Source: Shiella aurantiaca (GTDB taxonomy: Bacteria; Bacteroidota; Bacteroidia; Cytophagales; Cyclobacteriaceae). Taken from it: a DNA stretch of 64,000 nucleotides. This document shows, one piece after another, positions 19,351-27,377 of this stretch. The position numbers were made by a program, and so were the translations under genes. The stretch lies in the NCBI GenBank assembly GCA_030412945.1, contig JAUHJS010000003.1, positions 63,507-127,506 of the forward strand, in the 5' to 3' direction. How positions within the stretch are numbered: the first letter of the stretch is position 1; each line of letters opens with the position of its first letter. The notes beneath the pieces were generated by a model. The model worked only from the letters and a program-made list of their open reading frames with translations, was not told the DNA's origin and searched no databases.

Positions 19351-21333
19351 TTAACCGGCCTTCTTACTATACTGAGTGTGAAGGATGATGGGTGGCGTTT
19401 CCGGTTCTTGTACCTTTACTTGAACATTGGGGATTCGTACGGTAAATTCACTTCCCTTACCTACTTCTGATTCAAAAAACAATTTCCCATCTATTTTCAA
19501 TAGCAATTCATAAATGAGGGATAGTCCAACGCCTGAGCCTGATTCGTTATTAGTTCCTTTTCGATTCTTTTTAGTGCCAAATTGTAAAATTTGCTTGCCA
19601 AATTCTTGGGGTATTCCAATACCGGTATCGCGTACTTTTAAGACAAATAATCCAGATTGACAGGTAATGGAAATATAAATCTGGCCATACGGATGACTAA
19701 ACTTTATAGCGTTTGACAGTAAATTTCGGAAGGCAGTTTCGAGAATGTTTTTATCTGAGCGGATTATGAGGTGTTCAGGTACTAGAGTGTGTACGGTCAA
19801 GTTTTTTGAGTCGATCTGCATTTGGTATAGTGTTAGTATTTCTCTAACACAATGTGATATAGGGATGTCTGAATAGCTTAAGGCAGGCTTATCATCGTAA
19901 ATGTTCCATTGTAATAGATTGTCGAGTAAAGATATATTGGATTCGGTTTGTTGCAGCAGGTTGTGATTGAGTTTTTTTTCTTCTTGAGGGTTTAGGTCTG
20001 TATTGATTTTGATATATATAAGCCCCTTGATGCTTTGCAGAGTACCTCGTAGGTCATGTGATAAAATGGAAATCAGTTTACTTTTCATAGTACTCAATTT
20101 CTCGATTTCTTCAGTACGTTTGGCAATGGTGTATTCTTGTTGGTCAGTAATTATCCTTAGACGGTTGAATGCTTCCGCATACTTAGCTGCAATTAGTATG
20201 ATTTGGATAAAGAGAAATAAAACAATGCTGGTTTGTATACTATTAGAACCCATGAAACTGTAAGTTATTATTCCTTCTGTTTTAAAGATTTCTAATTGTA
20301 CTATTAGATAAATCATCAGCAATGAGGCTAGTTGCACTCTTGTTCCTTGTACTTTTTTGTGGGTAGCTCTTATGGTTACCAGTCCGGCATATATAAAGCT
20401 GCCCATAATGGATACATTATAAACCTTCATGCTTTCCCCATACATATGAGGGGGAAGAAATGTTACTAATGATACGGAAAATAGCAATAATATTAGAAAC
20501 ACCATGGAGAAGAAGCTCCATTTGATTCCACCATACAACTCTACTAAGTACATAGGTACAGCGTAGATGGATAAGAATACAATGATAAACTCAGTACGCT
20601 TAAGAAGTGAAAATGGTATATGAGGAAGCAGCCTATACATGATCAATGTGCCGTCATATACAAGTAGACTTCTGTAAAACACAATAAAACATATAGTAGC
20701 AAGCGCTATGTAGGCTTTCTTTTTAGTTAATATACCTAGGGCCAACGCAAAAATTAATATCGCTATCAGAAAGCCCATTTCCAGAAGTTCAAAACTCTGT
20801 TTTTGGGCTTCTTTCTTCTCAAGGCTTGAATAGTTGGCTAGCTTAAGAGGGTAGTTGATTCCGCCCAAATAATAGCCTTGGTTCTGGACTTCGATTTTTA
20901 GTGTTATTACCGGGGAATTGGGTAGAAGTATAAGTTTGCGGATATTTTTATTATTGCGATGAGAGGAGGTAGTTTGATGGTAAATCAGGCTATCATTTAC
21001 CATTACTGAGTAGTCTTCATAAATTCCGTAGAGCAGAATACTCAAACTGTCTAGCCTTTTAGGGTTCTGGATTTGTAATATATAGTGTCCTTTTCCCAGT
21101 TTTGATTTATTTCCAAGACTCGTATTGTACTTGTCCCATGATCCCGGCACCCATTGGAATGTGGTATCAGTGGCTAAGGAGTCATTGAAATCAACGAATT
21201 GCCAATAACCGTTCAGTTTTATAGCTTCATCGGAAGCTAAAGGGGTGCTAATTAGTAGTTTTCCATTTTCTATTTGCGCCACAGAACAATGGATGCTAAT
21301 AAAAAGCAGCAGAAGGAGAAGGTAGTTTTTCAT
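19351..21333 (-). CDS. 7TMR-DISM membrane sensor histidine kinase
   Basis: A 660-residue kinase: signal peptide (about 1-19), a periplasmic galactose-binding-like domain (about 35-170, containing GYWQFVD and WVPGSWDKY, typical of the 7TMR-DISM extracellular module), seven membrane helices (about 185-390), a coiled coil, H426 in LSHDLRGTL, N box LLSNAIKFSH, G1 RDTGIGIP and G2 GSGVGLSL. Such receptors are thought to sense carbohydrates or related ligands outside the inner membrane. It is convergent with the kinase at 17950 (33 bp apart) and has no adjacent response regulator. The 240-base gap before its start (21334-21573) shows no convincing gene. Confidence 0.88.
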   Translation of the reverse strand: MKNYLLLLLLFISIHCSVAQIENGKLLISTPLASDEAIKLNGYWQFVDFNDSLATDTTFQWVPGSWDKYNTSLGNKSKLGKGHYILQIQNPKRLDSLSILLYGIYEDYSVMVNDSLIYHQTTSSHRNNKNIRKLILLPNSPVITLKIEVQNQGYYLGGINYPLKLANYSSLEKKEAQKQSFELLEMGFLIAILIFALALGILTKKKAYIALATICFIVFYRSLLVYDGTLIMYRLLPHIPFSLLKRTEFIIVFLSIYAVPMYLVELYGGIKWSFFSMVFLILLLFSVSLVTFLPPHMYGESMKVYNVSIMGSFIYAGLVTIRATHKKVQGTRVQLASLLMIYLIVQLEIFKTEGIITYSFMGSNSIQTSIVLFLFIQIILIAAKYAEAFNRLRIITDQQEYTIAKRTEEIEKLSTMKSKLISILSHDLRGTLQSIKGLIYIKINTDLNPQEEKKLNHNLLQQTESNISLLDNLLQWNIYDDKPALSYSDIPISHCVREILTLYQMQIDSKNLTVHTLVPEHLIIRSDKNILETAFRNLLSNAIKFSHPYGQIYISITCQSGLFVLKVRDTGIGIPQEFGKQILQFGTKKNRKGTNNESGSGVGLSLIYELLLKIDGKLFFESEVGKGSEFTVRIPNVQVKVQEPETPPIILHTQYSKKAG

Positions 21334-21573
21334 AGGTTTGGGCTTGAACTCTAGTTGTCTAATTTACTTTTTATGAATATGAAAACCTTTTTTATAAGGT
21401 TAACAAAAGGTGTACAGATGGTAAACAAACCCTCTTCTCATTATATAGGATTTGTTTACCTAATGCATATGATTTTCATGTGTATTCTTGGTGTAAAATC
21501 TGTTTCTTTAAGCTGTCTACTAGATATTAATGTTGGCTTGGCTGGCTTATTTAGTTTTTAATATATTCTCTTT

Positions 21574-22827
21574 ATGCTTTTAAAAATTAAATCCTTGAAA
21601 GAAGGTTTTTGGCTGTATAGCCTCCACTCCCTTTGGGCTGTTCTTGTACTCTTATCCTGCACGGATGACTGCGAAACGGGAAGCGACAGAGTGATAGAGG
21701 AATTCCCTCATGTGTACCAATGGAAACATGTGACAAACGAAGCAATGGAAAAGAGGGCACCCACTACTTATCCCTCTCAATACGATTGGTTTTTTCCGAT
21801 TCCGCACGCTTTGTTTGAATCAGAGGTTTATCAGCCTTCTTCTACCAATACGATTTGGGTAAGCCCCTATGGGCCAAGGTATTTAGCTGGGAATACCGCT
21901 TCGTTTGGTCAGGATTTACATGGCGGATTTGATTCAAATAAGAGACTTTCTGACGGCACGGAAAACTTTGATTGTGATGAGGGGAATCCCGCACCTATTC
22001 TTTGTTTCTGTAATGGAACCATAATGGAATTCAGGGAATACCAAAACGATGTGTTTATCAAATGTGATGAAAAGTTACGTTATGCCGATGGCACGGAGGA
22101 AGAGTTTTTTGTAGTGTATAGGCATATGTCTGAAGTGTTACCCGCCATCCATGAGGTAGATCAAGACGATGCCTCCACGTATATTCCTATTACTAAAGGC
22201 GATTACATTGGTTTGATGGGAAGTAAGGGGGCTAATAATTGCCATTTGCATTTTGATTTGCGGACAGCGGCTGGCGATTATCTCCATCCGGGGCGGTTAT
22301 TCAATCCAAGTGCATCTGCCTATTATAAAAGCTTGAAAGAGGCCAGCGAAGATGCTGTTGATATTCGGCTGTTAGGGTATGATGAGAGCACTAAACAGGC
22401 TTTTGTCAGGATTGCCATGCGTGGAAACATACTCTCATTGTCAGAGATTAGGGTAGCAAATGGTGTTATTCCTTTCAATCTACGTTTCAATTTTGAAGAA
22501 AGGCAGCAGCTGGAACTCCCCTTTAGGGATAATCCGCAGGGAGTGGATGGATTAACGGTATTGGCCTATCCGTTCAATGGCTATTCTCTTTTAATAGAAA
22601 GAGTAAACAGTGTGTTGGATGGCCTTCCGGAATTGTATCCAGTCAGTACAAAAAGAGAAGATTCTCAATACCCTCTACTTGCAGATGATTCTCCCCTGTA
22701 CAATGAACCCTCTTTAATGTATGATATAATCATAGATAATATTGATGGTGTACATTTGTTGACTGACCTAAAAATTTCCCTTTGTGACTTTTATGGGAAT
22801 TGCTTGGAAACGGATATGCCCTTCTAG
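21574..22827 (+). CDS. M23 (LytM-like) metallopeptidase lipoprotein
   Basis: A 417-residue lipoprotein with lipobox LLSC (C29). Residues about 85-250 form an M23 peptidase domain with the complete zinc and catalytic set: H116 and D120 in HGGFD (HxxxD), H184 in YRHMS, and H224/H226 in CHLHFD (HxH). M23 enzymes cleave peptidoglycan peptides or, in some secreted forms, proteins. The C-terminal 150 residues are beta-rich and unassigned. The two insertions with acidic and Cys residues around 130-150 are unusual. It lies between the DISM kinase and the T9SS cargo gene in the island. An envelope-remodelling role next to a peptidoglycan-bound PorE-like protein is plausible. Confidence 0.8.
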   Translation: MLLKIKSLKEGFWLYSLHSLWAVLVLLSCTDDCETGSDRVIEEFPHVYQWKHVTNEAMEKRAPTTYPSQYDWFFPIPHALFESEVYQPSSTNTIWVSPYGPRYLAGNTASFGQDLHGGFDSNKRLSDGTENFDCDEGNPAPILCFCNGTIMEFREYQNDVFIKCDEKLRYADGTEEEFFVVYRHMSEVLPAIHEVDQDDASTYIPITKGDYIGLMGSKGANNCHLHFDLRTAAGDYLHPGRLFNPSASAYYKSLKEASEDAVDIRLLGYDESTKQAFVRIAMRGNILSLSEIRVANGVIPFNLRFNFEERQQLELPFRDNPQGVDGLTVLAYPFNGYSLLIERVNSVLDGLPELYPVSTKREDSQYPLLADDSPLYNEPSLMYDIIIDNIDGVHLLTDLKISLCDFYGNCLETDMPF

Positions 22828-22870
22828 TCTCTTCAAGACATTGTTTTCTGTAAACATTCAGTCGGATGCC

Positions 22871-22889
22871 TTGTATACCTTTTGTATAC
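22871..22889. promoter_or_regulatory. double GTATAC motif, copy 2
   Basis: TTGTATACCTTTTGTATAC, identical to 8018-8036, lies 62 bp before the start codon of the T9SS cargo protein. Finding the same 19 bases before the first and last genes of the island suggests a shared regulator. Confidence 0.5.
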
Positions 22890-22951
22890 CGAACAAATAC
22901 TCCTTTTTGCTATAGTTTGGCTTAATTTCAAACAAAATAAACCCTAAGCCA

Positions 22952-25633
22952 ATGATTTTTCAAGGACGCGTTCGCCATCTAATCAGGCCATGTGCTTTGA
23001 TATTGTATTGTATGTTTTCTGCTTTTTCTTCCCTCGGGCAGACGGTAACGAGTGTTGCTAACGGTGATTGGGAGAATCCAGTCACTTGGGACTGTGCTTG
23101 TATACCGGGAATATCCAATGATGTTATTATACATCATAGCGTGGCTGTAACATCCTCTAGGTCGGTGAACTCATTAGAGATTACCAACGTAGGTAGTCCT
23201 ATTGCTTCCGCAGATGCCGAACTTATCGTAGGGGGAGGGGCTGCTGTTGACTTTGTGGTTACCAATACCTTTAGAATGTGGAGTAACAATCAAGTAACTG
23301 GAGGTGATGACGTTCGTTTTTACTTGAGAGAAAGTGGAACAGAGATGTTCGTAGGTAATTTTGTTTTTTTACGTGAGAACAGTGCGAATCTAACGGAGAT
23401 GTTATTCAGGATGCATGAGGATACATATTTTGAGGTAACGAACGATTTCGAGCTGTATCATTTAGATAATGTTGCTTCAGAGACCTATGTTGAGTTCAGA
23501 TTGGCAGATGATAATGTAGGAAGCCCCACAGATGAGGCTCCTATGTTACTTGTCAATGGGAATTTTACAGCCCTTATGAATCGCACAGGAGGGTCTGGAA
23601 ATATAAATATGCATATTAGGGAACTTTCCACTTTAGAAGTAATGGGGGATATGACTCTCCGTATAGAAGATGCTCCTGCTAATCCTAATATTTGGCTTTT
23701 CTTAGCTGATTTAACCTCTCGAACCGTACCCGGTGCCGACAATCTAACCTATACGTTTTGCGAACTTATCGTGCACGGCACTTTACGCTATGAAATTCCT
23801 TTTTTAACCCCAAGTGGAGATGCTGATCATCCTGATATTAGGGCTGATATAAGAGGAAACGCCTCTGTTACAGTTGGTAACCTTGAGATGTACCATTTGA
23901 ATGGAAATGGCGAGCTTAGCAGTAATAACCTACAAGACAACGACCTTATTTTTTATGAAAACGCCTCTTTAACCATATTAGGGGATTTGAGATTTGTTTC
24001 AGATATTGATAATCTTTCGATAAATAATTTATTAGAGCTTAATAATGATTCTCGGTGTTTGATAGAAGGCGATATAATTATGAGGGCAGGAAGTGATGAC
24101 ATGGAGAATAAAATTTATTGTACAGATAATAGTTTGCTTGAGTTGAAAGGTGTACTGGATAGAGATACCGATGGACCCGGCTTGGCTAGTAGTTATTTAA
24201 CAGAAGGAAGGCTTGAGTTTGATACCAACTCCACCCTCAAGATTTCGGGTGACGACCCAATGGTTACCCAAACTATACCATGGCCGCATTGTTTTAAGAT
24301 TGTTAACCTTATTATCGATAATACTTCAGGCAATGAAGTACTCTTGGAAGGCTCTTTGCGGATTGAAGGTACACTCACTATGCTCAATGGAATAGTATCC
24401 ACTAGTGAATTCAGAAATGTAAGCCTTTGGACATGTGGATCCTATGATGCACAGCCCCCACATCAGATTAGGTTTGCTTCCTCTTTTGGAGGTTACACAG
24501 ATGCTGTCAGCAATTTGGGAAGCAGTGCTAGCTTCATTAGGGGCATGGTAAGGGTAGATGATAGGAATGGGGGAGCTTCTACTATTAATCTTCCGCTGGG
24601 TACCGTTTTTGATGGGGTGCCATATTCGGCACCGGTTACTTTGGAATTTTTTAATTCAACCAATATTGCAGCCTTCTTTGAATATAAGCGAGGGGAGGCC
24701 ATTCCCAATAATACCAATCTTTCCGGAAGCATAGACAAAGTGAGTGAATTGGAATACTGGGAAGTTGGACGGTCTTCTGGAGGAGCTTGGGCTTCTGGGG
24801 AGGATTTTTCAGGTACCGTAACCCTGCATTGGTCGGATGCCTGTGCTTCAGGCATTGAGGATGTTACACTAATGCTAGGGGCTTACCTTGATAACAACAA
24901 TACACTCTTCACTACCCTCGATGATGTATGGATTGATCCGGCAGTTGTCCGTTTTGGTGAGCAATGTGATATTAATGATTTAGATTCAGAAACAGGTTAT
25001 GTAAGCTTTTCCGTTCCTGATATTGCCAATCGCACCAGAGCACTTATTTTTGCTTCAACTAATGAAGCGGATAACCCTCTGCCCGTAGAGGCTTGCTGTT
25101 TTACGCTTTCTCGTTCGGTTGATGGAGTGATGTTAACTTGGGACACCTATTATGAATTTGAGGCTGATTCTTTTATAATTTATCGATCAGAAGATGGTGT
25201 TTCTTTTGATCGGATTGCAGGCTTAAAAGCCAATGGCGATTCTAGGAGTCAATTGAGCTATTCGTATGTGGATAGGGCACTTAGCTACTCTACGGTATAC
25301 TATCAACTTACTGAATTGGATATATATGGAAATGAGCATTTTATTGATTTGAAATCCATTAAGGTTGGGGATATACCAACTGAAAAAATTCTTCTATATC
25401 CTAATCCCGTTCAAAATAATCAATTGACCGTACTTGCACCCGCTATTAATGAGGAGGTACAATGGGATATTTATAATGCTAATGGTGTCTCGGTTCGGGA
25501 AGCGGTTAGTTCTTTTACCGTCAGTCAAGGCAAGATACACATTGAGTTTAATTTATTACCAGGGGTATATTTCCTCAAAATGTATCATGCCGATGGAGTC
25601 CACCTCGAAAAATTTATGAATTATTCTCGTTGA
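22952..25633 (+). CDS. secreted protein with T9SS type A sorting domain
   Basis: An 893-residue protein with an N-terminal signal peptide (to about residue 29). A beta-helix-like middle region begins with a motif seen in many Bacteroidota surface proteins (NGDWENPVTWDC near residue 36) and continues with rows of short beta strands to about 600. A fibronectin-like segment lies near 715-800. The end is a T9SS type A sorting domain from about 810, recognised by LLYPNPVQNN and LLPGVYFLKM. It should be exported by the type IX system and attached to or released from the cell surface. No enzymatic domain is recognised. The double GTATAC motif precedes it, and the gene ends 25 bp before the esterase and 22 bp before the right repeat. 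Confidence 0.85.
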   Translation: MIFQGRVRHLIRPCALILYCMFSAFSSLGQTVTSVANGDWENPVTWDCACIPGISNDVIIHHSVAVTSSRSVNSLEITNVGSPIASADAELIVGGGAAVDFVVTNTFRMWSNNQVTGGDDVRFYLRESGTEMFVGNFVFLRENSANLTEMLFRMHEDTYFEVTNDFELYHLDNVASETYVEFRLADDNVGSPTDEAPMLLVNGNFTALMNRTGGSGNINMHIRELSTLEVMGDMTLRIEDAPANPNIWLFLADLTSRTVPGADNLTYTFCELIVHGTLRYEIPFLTPSGDADHPDIRADIRGNASVTVGNLEMYHLNGNGELSSNNLQDNDLIFYENASLTILGDLRFVSDIDNLSINNLLELNNDSRCLIEGDIIMRAGSDDMENKIYCTDNSLLELKGVLDRDTDGPGLASSYLTEGRLEFDTNSTLKISGDDPMVTQTIPWPHCFKIVNLIIDNTSGNEVLLEGSLRIEGTLTMLNGIVSTSEFRNVSLWTCGSYDAQPPHQIRFASSFGGYTDAVSNLGSSASFIRGMVRVDDRNGGASTINLPLGTVFDGVPYSAPVTLEFFNSTNIAAFFEYKRGEAIPNNTNLSGSIDKVSELEYWEVGRSSGGAWASGEDFSGTVTLHWSDACASGIEDVTLMLGAYLDNNNTLFTTLDDVWIDPAVVRFGEQCDINDLDSETGYVSFSVPDIANRTRALIFASTNEADNPLPVEACCFTLSRSVDGVMLTWDTYYEFEADSFIIYRSEDGVSFDRIAGLKANGDSRSQLSYSYVDRALSYSTVYYQLTELDIYGNEHFIDLKSIKVGDIPTEKILLYPNPVQNNQLTVLAPAINEEVQWDIYNANGVSVREAVSSFTVSQGKIHIEFNLLPGVYFLKMYHADGVHLEKFMNYSR

Positions 25634-25654
25634 TCTAAACTTTAGCTATATTTT

Positions 25655-26275
25655 ATATTAATGTTCGGAAGTGAGAAAATCAGCCCAAGCACGAATGGCC
25701 TTGGCGGCTGAAAGGTCGGCATTGCTTTGGTGATTGGCCTTAGGCGTAAATTCAGCCTGCCAAACCAGATGAGTAGAGGCATTTCTTTCTAAAACTTCCA
25801 TCATATCGATAAACCCGGCCTTCATTTTCGTATTTTCCTCATCGCCCAAGCTCATAAAAAGAAAACTACTTTCCTCTCCCTTTGCAGCGGGTAATAGTTG
25901 GGCAGCCTGTTTGCAAATGGCATGTTCGTCTCTCCATAAAGCCGGACTGAAAGCCAATCGACCTTGGAAAAGATGAGGCTTATATAGTAATGAATATAGC
26001 ACCAAGAGTCCACCACGCGAATTCCCTGCAAGGGCGCGTATGCCCGAAGTGGCATAGTTCTTTTCCATCATCGGAAAAAGCTCCTTTTCCATAAAAGTTA
26101 AGAAGGTATCCCCTTCGCCCATAGGGCTGTCGGCTTCATCGATATCCGTACGCATGAAAGGAGGTGTATAATCCCTTTGTCGGCCTTTGCTACTTACATT
26201 GGGCAGCCCCACGATGATGGTTTCGGGGGCGCATCCGGCAGCAGCCAGGATGTTGTTTTTTTGTGCCAGATGTTT
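25655..26275. repeat. right copy of the ~620 bp direct repeat
   Basis: Internal segment of the intact esterase gene matching 7191-7810 in the same orientation. Homology begins just inside the last codons of the esterase and ends about 230 bp before its start codon, so this copy retains the complete gene. Confidence 0.9.
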
Positions 26276-26506
26276 GTCTTGTGAACTACCATCCAGTACA
26301 TACATCACCGGGTAGGATTTTGTAGAGTCGTAGTGTTGCGGAAGATGAATAATGACTTCTCTTTCCTCTTGTAGGATTTGAGAATACAGTCGGGTTTGAA
26401 TATCTGACTCAGGGTACTCGGGTTGCCCGTTGGCGTACGCATACAAAAAGATAGAAAGTGGGCAGCCTACCAAAAGTAGGGCGATTGGGAAGATGATTTT
26501 TTTCAT
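25658..26506 (-). CDS. exported alpha/beta-hydrolase esterase (Esterase D/Fes-like family)
   Basis: About 282 residues from the ATG at 26506, which begins a clean signal peptide (MKKIIFPIALLLVGCP). An upstream ATG at 26527 would add seven residues. The mature protein is an alpha/beta hydrolase of the putative esterase family that includes enterochelin-esterase-like enzymes: YPVMYVLDGSS strand, serine nucleophile in GNSRGG, and a late acidic/His region ending HQSNADLS. The substrate is not evident. The family acts on ester bonds of siderophores, acyl thioesters or polysaccharide esters. It is the intact partner of the truncated copy at 7109-7810 and forms the right border of the island. Confidence 0.85.
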   Translation of the reverse strand: MKKIIFPIALLLVGCPLSIFLYAYANGQPEYPESDIQTRLYSQILQEEREVIIHLPQHYDSTKSYPVMYVLDGSSQDKHLAQKNNILAAAGCAPETIIVGLPNVSSKGRQRDYTPPFMRTDIDEADSPMGEGDTFLTFMEKELFPMMEKNYATSGIRALAGNSRGGLLVLYSLLYKPHLFQGRLAFSPALWRDEHAICKQAAQLLPAAKGEESSFLFMSLGDEENTKMKAGFIDMMEVLERNASTHLVWQAEFTPKANHQSNADLSAAKAIRAWADFLTSEH

Positions 26507-26596
26507 TGGGTAATTTTTTTGAACCAAAACTACCCATGTAGCAGCCTGCTTGATATCGGCATTAGGACGTCATTTCTACGCCATCACCTGTTTGTT

Positions 26597-27175
26597 TCAG
26601 AAAAGAACAGGGATGAAGGGATAGATATCGAGGTTTTGTTTCTTCAGAAGAATAGCATTCTTGATAACCCAAGCGGCATTTCCGGCCACTAGAATTAGGT
26701 ATATCACCAGTACAAAGGGGATTTTGCCCAAAACAAATTGTCCGGTGATGGCATAATGCATGAAATGCGTGATGGGAAGGATAAGCCCCGTTAGCAACAG
26801 CCAAAGAATCTGAAAGCTCAGAATCTTTTTTCCGGTTTGGTACTCCAAAGGGTCGGATTTATGCTTCCGCCACAGAAAGAACGGGCCAATCACTTGAAAA
26901 AGAGGAATAAACACGCCCAGTAGCGCGGAGGAGTTGATGGCTTGTAGGGCAACAACAGATTTGACGGAAGCCTCTTGCGAAGGGTTGACGGATAAGTCGC
27001 TAAGAGCTATATGAAGGGTATCAGCCAAGGTTTTGAGGGTATGAGGCCTTGGTTGGCTCAGGTCGTTTTCAATGCGTTGAATGGTGCGCAAAGATATTCC
27101 CGACTCTTCCGCGAGCACTTCTTGTGATAAGCCTCTGCTTTTTCGTTTCAAACTAATTTGTTGGCCAAGAGTCAT
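26597..27175 (-). CDS. XRE-family regulator with C-terminal membrane segments
   Basis: A 192-residue protein. Residues 1-65 are a canonical Cro/C1-type helix-turn-helix (SQEVLAEESGISLRTIQRIE). About 80-185 contain three or four hydrophobic helices (for example around LLTGLILPITHFM and FVLVIYLILVAGNAAW). Such membrane-tethered HTH proteins are common in Bacteroidota and are thought to regulate genes from the membrane, but their signals are unknown. A TATGTTTG -7 element (minus strand, 27230-27223) lies about 48 bp upstream. It is next to, and on the same strand as, the esterase (90 bp gap). Confidence 0.8.
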   Translation of the reverse strand: MTLGQQISLKRKSRGLSQEVLAEESGISLRTIQRIENDLSQPRPHTLKTLADTLHIALSDLSVNPSQEASVKSVVALQAINSSALLGVFIPLFQVIGPFFLWRKHKSDPLEYQTGKKILSFQILWLLLTGLILPITHFMHYAITGQFVLGKIPFVLVIYLILVAGNAAWVIKNAILLKKQNLDIYPFIPVLF

Positions 27176-27377
27176 TGGTAGATGGACTAATTTTTACGCA
27201 TGTATTGGTATATGTAGGTATTCAAACATAAGAAATATATCGCTTGATTTGGGTGATTAAGAGTTCAATTTTGAAATTAACCAAATCGGCAATACAAGCA
27301 CTTTTCCCCTTGCTTTGGTAGGTGAGCTATTTTAAATGCCAGACTAATTCTCTACCTTACTTTTTCATGTATCCCCT

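Noticed and set aside
21355-21561. Possible 68-residue gene between the DISM kinase and the M23 lipoprotein
   Set aside because: Low-complexity hydrophobic translation, no family resemblance, no promoter or ribosome-binding context; most likely intergenic.
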